From: Glandiceps talaboti
Taxonomy: Eukaryota > Hemichordata > Enteropneusta > Spengelidae
Direction: 5' to 3'
Length of the DNA stretch: 64,000 nucleotides
Assembly: GCF_964340395.1 (NCBI RefSeq)
Contig: NC_135560.1
Span: forward strand, 17,843,098-17,907,097
A program made the position numbers and the translations under genes. The number at the start of each line of letters is the position of its first letter. Position 1 is the stretch's first letter. The notes beneath the pieces were generated by a model, which was not told the DNA's origin, ran no database searches, and saw nothing but the letters and a program-made list of their open reading frames with translations. Positions 51,301 to 63,492 of this stretch are shown in pieces.

Positions 51301-54300
51301 TACGCATTGTTGCCATCTTCATCCCTGATGAATGGGTCCCCACCATTGTATAGGAGAAGTTGTAGTGCATCATATTTACCCCACATTGCAGCTACTTGTA
51401 GTGGAGTCAAACCCTCACAAGACCTTGGGAAAGATGTAGAATTAAATAGATTAAGTATACATTCAGGTGCCTTACATTTTGTGTTTAAGGCCAAGGTTTC
51501 AATCTCATGTTCTTTAGTGTTATCTTATCAGTTAAGCCATAGGGATCGAATTTTTCAATAGCTCTGCCAGACAACTCAGTTTTCACACCTCATGACCTCA
51601 CTTCTACCTCAGGACTGAGGTTGTGCAAATATGCAACAGCGAACCAACTGACAATAGGCATGAAACTGTATTCAAGCTAGGGAGTTATAGAGTCAGAAAT
51701 AGGAATAGGTTGGATGCCCCTATATAAAGTTGATTTGTATCATCTACCACAAAAAACCACAATGACTTTTGCATCAAGATAGGTTGTGATGTAACATTTG
51801 CATGTAGGACTATCAAAAGATAGGGAGTCAATAATCAATTGATTGCCAGGAAATGAGCTTGTTAGGTATGTCTATTTTTTTATCTGTTTATGTTACATGT
51901 ATTAAAGTTTGGTATAGAGTTGAGCATGTACAGTAAGACATTGACAGTGTTTTGTTGTTGTTCTGTTCTTTCACTACAGCACATTCTTATTTATTGACTT
52001 TTTACATTGTTTTTTGGCAGACCTGTAATATTTCCCGCCAAGATAAATAAAATATTTCATACTCGTATATTTGCATCATATGTAGATTCAGAACAAAAGT
52101 TATGTACCTGGTCCTATCTGCATGTCAAAATGGGTTGAAGACACAGTTTGCTTTACATAGATTTATAGACTGTCTGGAGCTCTCCTGAAAAAAGGGGTGC
52201 TGTTATACATAAATTTGGATAAACTCTTCCTTACCTGACATTTGGATTGCCATTGTACTGTAGCATCAACTTGACATACTCCACGGAATCAGCTCCAACT
52301 GCTATATGGAATGGACTTACACCATCTGGAAGTGGGGTGTTGGGACTCGCACCTTGTGATACCAATAACTGACTGAGACTATAACAAATAGAATCACAAC
52401 ATATCAGTGTTTCTGTTGAGGCAGGTTAAGCAAAATCTACCTGATTTTCTCTCTCTATCAATGGTTTAAACTTTCCTACTTGGATTTTAGTCCTAATCTT
52501 AATCTTATTCATTATTTCTTATAATGCACATTACGTTAAAAATAATCACAATGCGCTGTACAACTGACAGGAACAAAAAAACATAAAAGACAACAAAACA
52601 ACCTCAAGGTATAAGGTTTTAAGGGCAGTAAGTAGGTAAAATTTACCCACACAAGATTCCCTACCAGTGTTTTTAAGGGTGGCAGTAAATAAATGCCAAA
52701 AAACTATCATTATTTCACATACTTAACATCATACAACTGAAATGGCATGAGTTTACGTACATATCGAAATTATAACAGGTCATGATGAGAGTCCTCAAAT
52801 CAACTCTTGTTTCTATGACTTACATTCAAAGAATCACTTGTGTAATGTCATTATCATGATGCTAAAAAAATACAAGAAGGTAAGATCTTGGATCTACTTT
52901 TCTATAAAAATGGTCTGAACGAAACAAAAAGTTAAATTCTCAGCTGTATGGTATGGGAAGCCGTTCAGGCCAAAAATATTTTTTTATTTTAGCTGTAGTG
53001 TTTTATATTTTTCGTACTTACAAACTAATTTTAACCGTTTATGTACTTTTATTCCATGTTCACATTATTTTATTTGAAATAAGTTTGCATTTATTTGAGA
53101 ATATTGTTCTATTTTTCGTCAAACCAGAATTATTTTAAGGATTATATATAATTGAAAGTCAAAATATATTTTTTGTTAAAAGTTTTTTTTTTTTTTTTTT
53201 TAATTTGAAAAAAAAAATTTCAACTTTTTTTTTTTTTTTCTTCCCAACTTTTTTTTTTTGGCCGAGTCTGCTGACAGGCGCCGGTGCAGAGCACGTCGTG
53301 CTCGTACCCGGCGCCTGTCACGAGTACGAGGCGTGACCTTTGACATCCATTACGACGTGTTCCGGCGACGAATGTGAAGCTACCATCATATTCATATTCA
53401 TCTTCACGTTCAAAAGTTGACCTCTACGCTCAATGTGAATATGATGATAGCTTCACACGTTCATCATCAGATTCGAAGTCTCCCAAATGGGTACGAACAT
53501 GCATTCTGCAAATCACATATTCTTCATTGACAGGTTGAAATCATGTGATTGTAATTAATTTTCATTTGACTTGCGTGGATTTGCATGCTCTCTTTTTATT
53601 TTTGCCAGAGTATCCAATTTGCACCATGAACTATTGTTGTCATGGACCATATTTTGTTTACAATCAATTGTGTTGCCCCTCCCCTATCAAGGGAACTATA
53701 TACATTGTGATAATTGTGGTCTTGACAACACTATTATGACAATTTGTGTAAATTTCACCAGTGTAAGTGTTAAGTAGGGTTTCAAAGATAGTGGCACTGC
53801 GGGAAATCAAAACAATCCATGACACTAAGTGGCCAAGTGATATCACCTTGTCACTTGATGTCACAGATTCAAAACACACCCATCCAGGCCGTATTTTATT
53901 ACATTACTAATATAGGTGTTTTGTACACCCATATGATATACTGATATTTAATTTTCAAAGATATGGGAAAGGCATACTAAACATCCAAATTAGTTTTTTA
54001 TCTGACAACAATACTTTGATACTCTGGCAAAAATAAAAATAGAGCATGAAAATCCACGCAAATCAGGGGAAAGTAATTACAATCACATGATTTCAACATG
54101 TCAATTAAGGATATGTGATTTGCCGAACGCGTGTTCGTACCCATTCGGAAGACTTCGAATCTTACTGATGATGAACGTGTGAAGCTATCGTCATATATTC
54201 ACATTGAGCGTGGAGGTCAACTTTTGAAAGTGAAGATGAATATGAATATGATGATAGCTTCACACTCGTGTTTTGGCGTCAAATACACGTTCTTATTACC

Positions 54301-54594
54301 TTCGAAATTGATCGCTCAAACATTATATCAGATCTCAAAACTGTTAATTTACGTGTGATAGTATCTATTTTTTCCAACAACCGCGACTTCAGCCGCGTAC
54401 GATCCATGTGCAACGGGTAAAGGTATTTCCAAACGGTCAGTCAGGTACTTCTAGTACGAGCGCATATGTTGACGTCGACCTACTGTATTACATATGTAGA
54501 CGTGTTGTTCTCAACTTTTCATGATATATGCATGTGTACTCAGAACACCAAGAGAATGTATACTACAATGTACGATGAAGTAAACTGAATCTTT

Positions 54595-54667
<73 letters not shown>

Positions 54668-56852
54668 TGATGATGATGATGATGATAACAAGGCGATAAA
54701 AGCTGGTTTAGGTTGATATGTAATACAGCAGGTCGACGTCAACATGTGCACTCGCACAAGAAGTAGTACCTGACTGACCCATTGGAAATACGCGTTCGTT
54801 TTCCTCGCATTTTTGTTCCTAAAGCTGTTTTGCTGACGCTCACATTATAGTGTACCATCTTATTTCAATTCTGGTCAGTTTCACAATATGAATGTAATTG
54901 TTATTGATGCAACAAACTTTAGTTGTAAGTTTTAGATTAACTACCATTACCCTTTGCACATGGATCGTGTCCTACGTACGTAATACATCATACATGCGGT
55001 CATAACCTTAACGTGACGGTGTACACATGTATGTATGCTGAAGTCGCGGTTGTTGGAAAAAACAGATACTATCACACGTAAATTAACAGTTTTGAGATCT
55101 AATATAATGTTTGAGCGACCAATTTCGAAGGTAATGAGAAGGTGTATTTGACGCCGAAACACGTCCTAATGGATGTCGAAGGACATGCCTGTCACGAGCA
55201 CGACGTACTCGTGACAGGCGCTGGTCATCAGACTCGGCCAAAAAAAAAAAGTTGGGAAGGAAAAAAAAAAAAGTTGAAATTTTTTTTTTTAAATTAAAAA
55301 AATAAAATAAAAAACTTTAACAAAAAATATATTTTGACTTTCAATTATATATAATCCTTAAAATAATTCTGGTTTGACGAAAAATAAAACAATATTCTCA
55401 AATAAATGCAAACTTATTTCAATTAAAATAATGTGAACATGGAATAAAAGTACATAAACTGTTAAAATTAGTTTGTAAGTACGAAAAATATAAAATACTA
55501 TAGCAAAAATAAAAAAATACTTTTGGCCTGAACGGCTTCCCATAGTATGGGGGGGGGGGGGGGGAGTGTGAGGTTTTATAATAAATATGTTGATTTTTTA
55601 AAACATGATTTCATGTTTTCATATCATGGCACAATGAGAGTAAAAAACGTTACTAAGTTACTGGTGGTCTCAGACCACTACAGGGTTTTTTCTTTTAGTG
55701 GTCTGAGTGGTGGTGCAACCATCGTGTAGGGTCTATGGTGCAACATAATACAGTAGCCCTTTGTGAGCACCATTTTACATGTAAATTGTAATCCAATTAT
55801 ACCTGTAGACAATAGTCAAATATTTGCATCTGATTTGACAATTCAATTTGTTGACTTCAGTAATTTAAAGTATACAAACATCCCAGCCACACTACATTAC
55901 CAGATTCATCATTCACACAAGAACACCATGCACCATAAATTCGTATAGGTCTCCTTGAGCACAGAAGTATATGGGAAGCCGTTCAGGCCAAAAATATTTT
56001 TTTATTTTAGCTATAGTATTTTATATTTTTCGTACTTACAAACTAATTTTAACCGTTTATGTACTTTTATTCTATGGTTACATTATTTTAATTGAAATAA
56101 GTTTGCATTTATTTGAGAATATTGTTTTACTTTTCGTCAAACCAGAATTTTTTTAAGGATTATATATAATTGAAAGTCAAAATATATTTTTGGTTAAAGT
56201 TTTTTATTTTATTTTTTAAATTATTAAAAAAAAATTTTCAACTTTTTTTTTTTCCTTCCCAACTTTTTTTTTTTTGGCCGAGTCTGCTGACAGGCGCCGG
56301 TGCAGAGCACGTTATGCTCGTACCAGGCGCCTGTCACGAGTACGAGGCGTGACCTTTGACATCGCGTTCTTATTACCTTCGAAATTGATCGCTCAAACAT
56401 TATATCAGATCTCAAAACTGTTAATTGACGTGTGATAGTATCTGTTTTTTCCAACAACCGCGACTTCAGCTAGCCGCGTACGATCCATGTGTACACCGTC
56501 ACGTTAAGGTTATCGACCGCATGTATGATGTATTACATGATGTAGTACGTAGGACACGATCCATGTGCAAAGGGTAAAGGTAGTTAATCTAAAACAACTA
56601 AAGTTTGTTGCATCAATAACAATTACATTCATTATTGTGAAACTGACCAGAATTGAAATAAGACGGTACACTATACTGTGAGCGTGAGCAAAACAGCTTT
56701 AGGAACAAAAACTTGAGGAAAAGCGAACGCGTATTTCCAATGGGTCAGTCAGGTACTACTTCTTGTACGAGCGCACATATTGACATCGACCTGCTGTATT
56801 ACATATCAACCTAAACCAGCTTTTATCGCCTTGTTATCATCATCATCATCAT

Positions 56853-56903
<51 letters not shown>

Positions 56904-58446
56904 AAAGATTCAGTTTACTTCATCGTACATTGTAGTATACATATTCTCTCGGTGTTCTGAGTACACATGCATATATCATGAAAAGTTGAGAACAACACGT
57001 CTACATATGTAATACAGCAGGTCGACGTCAACATGTGCGCTCGTACTAGAAGTACCTGACTGTCCCATTGGAAATACCTTTACCCGTTGCACATGGATCG
57101 TACGCGGCTGAAGTCGCGGTTGTTGGAAAAAACAGATACTATCACACGTCAATTAACAGTTTTGAGATCTGATATAATGTTTGAGCGATCAATTTCGAAG
57201 GTAATAAGAACGCGATGTCAAAGGTCACGCCTCGTACTCGTGACAGGCGCCTGGTACGAGCATGACGTGCTCTGCACCGGCGCCTGTCAGCAGACTCGGC
57301 CAAAAAAAAAAAAAGTTGGGAAGGAAAAAAAAGTTGAAACTTTAACAAAAAATATATTTTGACTTTCAATTATATATAATCCTTAAAAAAATTCTGGTTT
57401 GACGAAAAGTAAAACAATATTCTCAAATAAATGCAAACTTATTTCAATTAAAATAATGTAACCATGGAATAAAAGTACATAAACGGTTAAAATTAGTTTG
57501 TAAGTACGAAAAATATAAAATACTATAGCTAAAATAAAAAAATATTTTTGGCCTGAACGGCTTCCCATAGAAGTACATATAATATAACTTACATTACATT
57601 ACATTACTACTTTTTAGACACATATTTGAAACAAATGTGTTTGTTTGTGGGATTTTATGGTAGTTGTTCCAGATTAGATTAGATTGCATTGCTGTACAGC
57701 TTATCTTTTCGTTTATTTGGTTGTAATCTTTTTGTAACGTCCCTTTTTGGTAATTCCCATGGGATAGTGCATGGCAGTATCACTATCACTTCCACATGTG
57801 CCACCATACACATGATACACCCCGATACAAGTCATGTAAAAGTAATTACAAATTACGTGGCTGTGCACTGTAAACAAACACAGCCACGGAACAACATTAC
57901 ATGTAAAATGTAACTCTACACTCGAGTTTAATATAAGTACCATAACTGTTTTCACGACTACCATGGTACATGTGGTCAGGGTAATACTCTCCCAGACTCG
58001 ACTCATTGACACCTCATTCATCAACCATGTCTGGGTGAGGAGAGAGAGTTATTGGTCCAATGGAAATGTCATGACAAGACTAATAATTGTCTGTGACGGT
58101 TAAAATGGGCTTTTGAATGTATGTCAAGCTAAATAGTTCATATATGCTATATCTACGTGATAGGAGGGGATACGGTAACGCATGGTTCTACTCAGAAGTC
58201 TCTCTACTATTACTAGTATTAGTGAAAAGTTAGATGGATTAAAAGTCGTTGCTTTCAGACTCTGGACGTACGTGAGACCATGGAAGTATAATGGGTGTAC
58301 TTCCATGGTGAGACCGACGCGACGACGAAGAACTTCAAGAAGTCACTGCACTGCAGAGACTGTCGACTAAAATATGTTTACACCTACCTATAATCGTCCC
58401 TCTGAATTGATTTACACAATTCTCTAGCGAGAGCTAATCGAGACAT
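45328..58446 (-). CDS. ANKLE1: ANKLE1, ankyrin/LEM/GIY-YIG endonuclease (1129 aa, 7 coding exons)
   Basis: Structure-specific nuclease of the LEM-3/ANKLE1 family, which cleaves branched or bridging DNA (family knowledge). Coding exons: 58446-58388, 52378-52235, 51423-51182, 50616-48298, 47391-47066, 46195-46066 and 45497-45328, stop TAA; all are GT-AG and in frame. Residues 1-20 start MSRLALARELCKSIQRDDY. Ankyrin repeats follow at about 21-140 (DGVSPFHIAVGADS, GLTPLQVAAMWGKYDALQ). A Ser/Asp/Glu-rich region at about 150-865 is coded almost wholly by one 2.3-kb exon. The LEM domain lies at about 871-905 (LGESPGPVTNTTRKVYLDRL). The GIY-YIG domain spans about 965-1075: SSFNYLLLDPR, IFYVGKGKRARPYAH with Tyr 1004 and Arg 1010/1012, and EAYTREACM, which carries the likely metal-binding Glu. 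The tail is GVHILNKAFKIFL. Human ANKLE1 is about 615 aa; the excess is the central region. Intron 1 (6 kb) is filled by transposons. It is divergent from GBA. Confidence 0.95.
46294..46470. mobile_element. hAT-like MITE, 177 bp, 8-bp target duplication
   Basis: The ends CAATGTGCCCTC and GAGGGCACACTG are flanked by CTATCGAC (46286-46293) and CTAGCGAC (46471-46478), a 7/8 match. It belongs to the same family as 42,946-43,116 and lies in ANKLE1 intron 6, just upstream of exon 6. Confidence 0.85.
47788..48163. mobile_element. 376-bp MITE with TTA target duplication
   Basis: Inverted ends of about 33 bp: GGCCCCCCAAAAAATATATC continuing TGGTTCTGGTCAG on the left, and the complement with indels on the right, ending GGCC. 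TTA flanks both sides (47785-47787 and 48164-48166). The interior includes an alternating GCGCGCGCG run and A-rich tracts. It lies in ANKLE1 intron 4. Confidence 0.72.
52952..55544. mobile_element. Long-TIR DNA transposon, copy A (2593 bp, 6-bp target duplication)
   Basis: The ends begin TATGGGAAGCCGTTCAGGCC, with arms of several hundred bases that are near-perfect inverted repeats. The arms include a CGTACTTACAAACTAATTTT segment, T- and A-runs and a GACAGGCGCCGG block. GTATGG flanks both sides (52946-52951 and 55545-55550). The core has a composite trinucleotide run (CAA)n(CGA)n(TGA)n at about 54,596-54,688. Without the nested insertion at 53,368-54,269 the element would be about 1.68 kb, close to copy B. 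The 61-codon frame at each end comes from the TIR itself and no transposase is seen. A 6-bp duplication is reported for Polinton, IS3EU and Dada types among others; I do not assign it. Confidence 0.88.
53368..54269. mobile_element. Nested 902-bp element with long TIRs (MULE-like)
   Basis: Inserted in the left arm of copy A. TIRs of about 245 bp begin ACGAATGTGAAGCT on the left and mirror that sequence on the right; the left arm ends about 53,612 and the right begins about 54,021. Each TIR holds its own smaller inverted repeat around AAGCTATCATCATATTCA. Flanks are GTTCCGGCG (53359-53367) and GTTTTGGCG (54270-54278), a ~9-bp duplication with two differences. The uninterrupted site GTTTCGGCG is seen in the opposite arm of copy A. 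Nine bases with long TIRs resembles Mutator-like elements. No coding frame is seen. Confidence 0.75.
55970..57569. mobile_element. Long-TIR DNA transposon, copy B (1600 bp, 6-bp target duplication)
   Basis: Same ends and arms as copy A. GAAGTA flanks both sides exactly (55964-55969 and 57570-57575). The core with the trinucleotide runs ((ATC)n then (TTG)n at about 56,836-56,903) lies in the opposite orientation to the core of copy A relative to the flanks. Non-coding, inside ANKLE1 intron 1. The 419 bases between the two copies (55,551-55,969) are unique and start with a G-run. Confidence 0.9.
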
Positions 58447-58803
58447 TGCAAAACAACTCACAAACCGCCAACCTTCGTCTGCGTGATATATGCAAATTAC
58501 TATTTTGATTTTGCCGCGACCATTCCGCGATTACAATTTGTGTCACTGATGCTGATTGGTTGAAATGGAGGTAATTGCCTATTTACATATTTAATATCAC
58601 GCGGAAACTTAAATTCCTTAAAAAAATAACTGACAATTTTTAGTTTCTGCTGTCTTTCAAAGTGATAAACTATGCAACAAAATCCAGGAAGTTTGGAAAA
58701 TTTCACCAAGGACACATTTATCGAGAAATATGCTTGATAAACATCAGACCAATCATAAAAGTTCTCTCATTTACTCAATACTGATAACCTTTGACCCTTG
58801 AAG
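58447..58803. promoter_or_regulatory. Divergent ANKLE1/GBA promoter region
   Basis: Only 357 bases separate the two start codons. CCAAT boxes occur in both directions: ATTGG in CTGATTGGTTGA near 58,555 and CCAAT in AGACCAATCAT near 58,748. The GBA start sits in AAGATGGCTG, which matches the YY1-type element often found around start sites of TATA-less genes. Bidirectional use is inferred from the layout. Confidence 0.65.
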
Positions 58804-59129
58804 ATGGCTGGCAGAAACATAAACACGTATGTGTGTTGTATGTTTGTGAGTGTTTTCTCACTACTTAATCATGTAAATGGTAAGGAATTATTTCTGTTTA
58901 TACGATGTATTGATATGCAACGAACGCATGTGGTTAATTGTTGTACACTCCTCAGCAACGAGAACAAAGTCCACAGCTTCAACTGAAGCTGCTCGACCTC
59001 GTACTGTGTGTACTATACACCGGGTACTATAGTACACCCACTGCACTGCATGTACGTACCACAAGTTACGCCCACAAGATTTCATATGGTACATATGTAA
59101 TAATGCTAGCTATGGCAAAACATTTCTGT

Positions 59130-59176
<47 letters not shown>

Positions 59177-62100
59177 TTCATTTATTCATTTATATATTTA
59201 TTTATATTTATTTATTTATTTATGCCTTGTAAATCATTTTTAAATACAATAATTTTACTTGTTAATTACATATTATAATTTAGTCTTCATGGCCTTGAAA
59301 TCCAAGTCATTTTTGCTCAAAGAGAATTTCAAAGGATACATTGGTACCAAATTGCATATCCGTGTTCTTCCTAGGGTGTAATAACTTTACATAACAAGTA
59401 ATTTACATTGTGATTTTCATAATGATTTGCATAATGATAAGCCTATAATATGCATGTCTTCAACATTGAAAATACTGTGACATGTTAATAACACATACGC
59501 CCATGGACATTCGGCTCAGCCAATTGAGGCTCAAGAAAAAATATTATTGTCATTCAATTTCAAAGATGACTAAAACTCAAGGATGGTAGAACACGTTTGA
59601 AGCATGGCAGAAACCTGCCAAGCATGGCAACCTGGGTGGCAAGGACGGTATAGCATTGTTTTCTCTATAGGGGGAGAACACTGCATATAGTTAATATTTA
59701 AAGCCCTATGTTTGAATCCTATGTTTTCACTTACATGTTATCTTGTCTAAGAATTATGTAGGATCATACTTTTATTACAACAAGCTTTTTATAGCTCTGC
59801 CAGACAACTTTCTCTTATCGAAATTTTTATCCTGATTTTGAACTTTGAGGTAATTGAGTCCCCAGTTCAAAGTATCACTACCAGTAATTCATTACTGTCA
59901 GCATAATTACACCTCTGCAGTACTCTTAGGTGCAAACCATTCAAAGAAAATGACATGGGGAGGTTTCAAATGTCTTGACTCTTCTTTTGGTTTTACAGTC
60001 CTAGAGGTGAAAGCTACAGAATGTCAAAATCAAGACTTTGGGGACACATCATTTGTATGTGTATGTTCATCCACACTATGTGACACAGTGGACCCTGTAA
60101 AGTTGGCCAAAGGTCAATTTTCTGTGTATACAAGCACTCAAGGGGGCGACAGACTAACACAGAGAGTGTATCAAATTGAAAACAAACCCAATATTACAGG
60201 TAAGTATCATAACTGTGATGTTGTGTGCTGGTAATATTTTATCATTAGCTAGAAAGTAGTGAGTTCCACCTGATCATTTATTGAGAAAAGTAAATGGTTA
60301 TATGATATAAATAATAAATTCTTTTGAAATATGAATTTCTGGTAATTTTTTATGAACTGGTGAGAAATAATTTTTTTTTATTCTGGTCTGTCATGATATA
60401 AATGGAATGACTGGCAGTCTTATCATTTGTTCAAAAACATCATCTAAATTCAGTACGTTCTTAGTGTAATTTCTCATTTTGAGATACTCACACTGTACAA
60501 TGGTTTACAAACAGTGAATTCAAAATTTTATTTGTCTGCTGAAATTTGGCAAAGGTATCATATTTGGCAGTAAAAATCTCAAAATAATGAAGTATGCCAT
60601 TTACTGTTTATCTTGTTTGCAGTGAAAAGATTCTGTTTACTGTGTTAATTTCAGATGCAGAAAGTGTTAAATTTACAGTGAATAAAACGCAGACATTTCA
60701 GCAGATGTTAGGATTTGGTGGTGCTTTCACAGATGCTGCAGGGATGAATATCATGAATGTAACTAAAGATGTACAGGATAAACTGTTGAGTTCTTACTTT
60801 TCTAAAGATGGTATGTATATGTCTAACATAATTTGTTGATAGTCAAATGGATAAATTTAGTGCATAATCCTTGCAAACTACACATACACTTCTCCACTGG
60901 CATGCAGTTCTAAATGATTCAATGAAATTTCAGCCCTTTTTTGTTAACATCTTGGCTTCATGAATCAATGTAATTTCACTTATCCAGGGCCTCCTTGTGG
61001 ACATAAAATTTCAAACAAGTGTCACATAAGGTTCAATTTGTATAATTCCTTACTTCCAACACTAGATGGCGCTGTTCTATATATGAACAGAGTATCATGA
61101 GAAATGTTTACAAATATTTGTACCACACTAGCTCTAATATTTATTGATTTGGGTTATACCAGTATATCAATGATACATTAACAAATTCCTTCACATCTTT
61201 TGCTATATTTTTTAGTTTACATGGACACATCCAAATTTGGGTATCCAAATTCAACATAATCCAAATTTCAAATACTAATACTCTGAAATATAATGGTTTT
61301 CTGTGGATAATAATTTTGTCTGTCTATTTAGTCATATGGCAACTTTTCTGTCGGTTCAAATAAAAATTACAGGGTGACGTGATAAACTCTTGGCTATTCA
61401 AGCAATATGTCTAAAAACAAAAGAATAATCTTCTAAATAACAACTTTTGTGTTACCCCCTTTATAAAGCTGCACAAGCTTCAATGGGAACCTTTTTTTTA
61501 AAACTGTTTTGTTAGATATAATGAAGTATTGTAATATTGTACACCCAGCACAGTACTGAATCACCTGTTTCTAGTCATATCGATGTAGCAGTACACATGT
61601 GATATGATATGTTGCAATATATCCATTCAAATTGCTTTGTGGGGCCGTACCCAAAAATCAACAACCCCTGAATCACAATTTCAGCTTATAACTATACTAT
61701 ATTACAGGTAAAATAGACCTCCAAGTGACATGTACAGTGGTTAATTATTGGTATTTTAATAAATTTCATATATTGTTACAGCCAGTGCAGCTTTAAAGCT
61801 TAGCTCATTTCTTCTTAATTCATCCGTTTCTAGGTATAGAGTATAGCTTTGGACGTATCCCAATGGCAAGTTGTGATTTTTCCACACATCCGTACTCTTA
61901 TGATGATGTAGTGGGTGATTTGGGATTGGAACAATTTGCCCTCACAAAGGAAGATACACAATATAAGGTAGAATGACCTCTTGACCTTTTGATCAGATGT
62001 TAATTGACACCATGTAAGGTATGATGACCTCTTGACCTTTTGATCTTGCATCAGCTGATGCCATACAAGATACCTTCAGTAAATGAACTAATATTTATAA

Positions 62101-62521
62101 GTCCTTGATTATTAAGAAAAACTGCTGAACAGCAAAAATATTAAAAAGGATTTCCTGCCAATCTTTATGTAATATAATCATATCACAGATAACAAGTTGA
62201 TTTTGAAATTATAATTTTATGATTTCCAGACCATCTCTATTTTTGATGACTTCAGCTGTTTGTGAAGTCAATGTACTGTCTGCTGTACTGTCACTCAACT
62301 CAAAAAGAAGTTAAATATGAATTATATCATTAATAGGCAAGGTTGTGATAACCTTTCAACTCAGCACTCCAAAAGGCTTCACTCCCATCCGCTACATGAA
62401 AAATGTCAATACATACCATCAGGTCACCATCTGTGAAATCCTAAATCTTTATCTTCATTTTTGAATTCATGTATTTTAATATTATGTGTTGCCAGGTGCC
62501 AAAGATGAATTTCTATATCAG

Positions 62522-62561
<40 letters not shown>

Positions 62562-63492
62562 CCAATCAACCAACCAATCAATCAATCAATCAATCAATTA
62601 ATCAATCAGTCAGTCAATCAGTCAATCAATCAAATGATTACACAATGACATATGCCAGACTAGAAAACAACCTAATCAACATTAAATGCAAATTAAGTTA
62701 TGTAATAATGTGCAAATTGAGATTAAATTCATAAAAAAATAATGACCATATAACAACAACAAATCAACTAATGTGTGTGATTGTTTCAGATTAGGCAATG
62801 TTTAGTATGGAATATTAATTTTTCAAAATGTGCAATATTGTAACCAAGGCAAATATCTACATATATGATTGACAGATTCCACTTATACAAAGAGCAGTCA
62901 ATATGAGTGAAAGGACAATCTCCTTATATGGAAGTCCCTGGTCTGCACCTTACTGGATGAAGACCAATCAGAATGAGACTGGAAAAGGTGCTCTGATTGG
63001 ACAGCCAGGAGGGAAGTATTATAAGGCTTGGGCTCTGTATTTTGCAAGGTATTGTGGGATGTTATTTTACTTGTGTTGTAGTGAGTGCCACCATAGATCT
63101 GGAGGGGAGTCCCCTCCAAGATCTATGGTTCCATCCCATGATTTCACCTAATAATCATGGGTTTTCTCAGATTATCACAGAGTAATATCATAATTGTATC
63201 CTGATCTTGTGGCGATCACTGACTGACCTGTAATCACGATGATTTTATCCACAGATTTGTTGAAGAATATGAGAAGCATGACATCAAGTTATGGGGATTG
63301 ACAGCTCAAAATGAACCCACAGATGGTGGCATTGCCAAATTTTCATTCCAAGCTATGTATTTCAATGACACTTTACAAAGAGACTTCATCAAGATGGACT
63401 TAGGACCCACACTAAAGGAAAGAGGACATGGAGACGTGAAGCTGATGATCCTAGATGACAATAGGTTAATGTTACCACATTGGGCAGACACT
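58804..63492 (+). CDS. GBA1: Lysosomal glucosylceramidase, GH30 (partial: first 326 aa, 6 exons)
   Basis: Hydrolyses glucosylceramide to glucose and ceramide in the lysosome. Coding exons: 58804-58879, 59999-60199, 60655-60810, 61834-61967, 62876-63048 and 63255-63492, all in frame with GT-AG ends; the last ends at a GTAAGC donor and the gene leaves the window. Exon 1 codes a signal peptide, hydrophobic from about residue 9 to 22. Next comes the Cys-rich start of the mature enzyme (ECQNQDFGDTSFVCVCSSTLCD), given here as positions about 33-54. Then FGGAFTDAAGMNIM, RIPMASCDFSTHPYSYDD, LYGSPWSAPYWMKTN and LTAQNEPTDGG follow; Glu 267 in QNEP is the acid/base residue. DLGPTLKERGHG and MILDDNRLMLPHWAD end the visible part. 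The nucleophile Glu and the end of the barrel are outside. Paralogues exist in many invertebrates, so orthology to a single human gene is only to family level. Confidence 0.95.
59125..59225. repeat. (TTTA)n microsatellite
   Basis: About 100 bases of TTTA with minor interruptions, in GBA intron 1. Confidence 0.95.
61059..61073. promoter_or_regulatory. CTCF-like motif
   Basis: ACACTAGATGGCGCT fits 14 of 15 positions of the bilaterian CTCF core CCASYAGRKGGCRSY as I know it. It lies in GBA intron 3. One motif in 64 kb may be chance. Confidence 0.35.
61958..62055. repeat. Duplication of the GBA exon 4 donor region
   Basis: Two direct copies about 60 bases apart: TATAAGGTAGAATGACCTCT at the real donor (exon ends 61967), and TGTAAGGTATGATGACCTCT at about 62,011. 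Each is followed by TGACCTTTTGATC. The second copy preserves an AAG|GTATG donor-like sequence. Confidence 0.7.
62518..62632. repeat. (AATC)n microsatellite
   Basis: About 115 bases of AATC units with some AACC and AGTC variants, in GBA intron 4. Confidence 0.95.
63091..63128. repeat. Short hairpin in GBA intron 5
   Basis: CCATAGATCTGGAGGGGA pairs with the complementary strand ending AGATCTATGG, with a few unpaired bases in the centre. It begins 43 bases after the exon 5 donor. Confidence 0.65.

Noticed and set aside
52953-57568. 61-codon frame repeated four times with the same sequence
   Set aside because: It lies in the terminal arms of two transposon copies, so the repetition is that of the TIRs, not a gene family.
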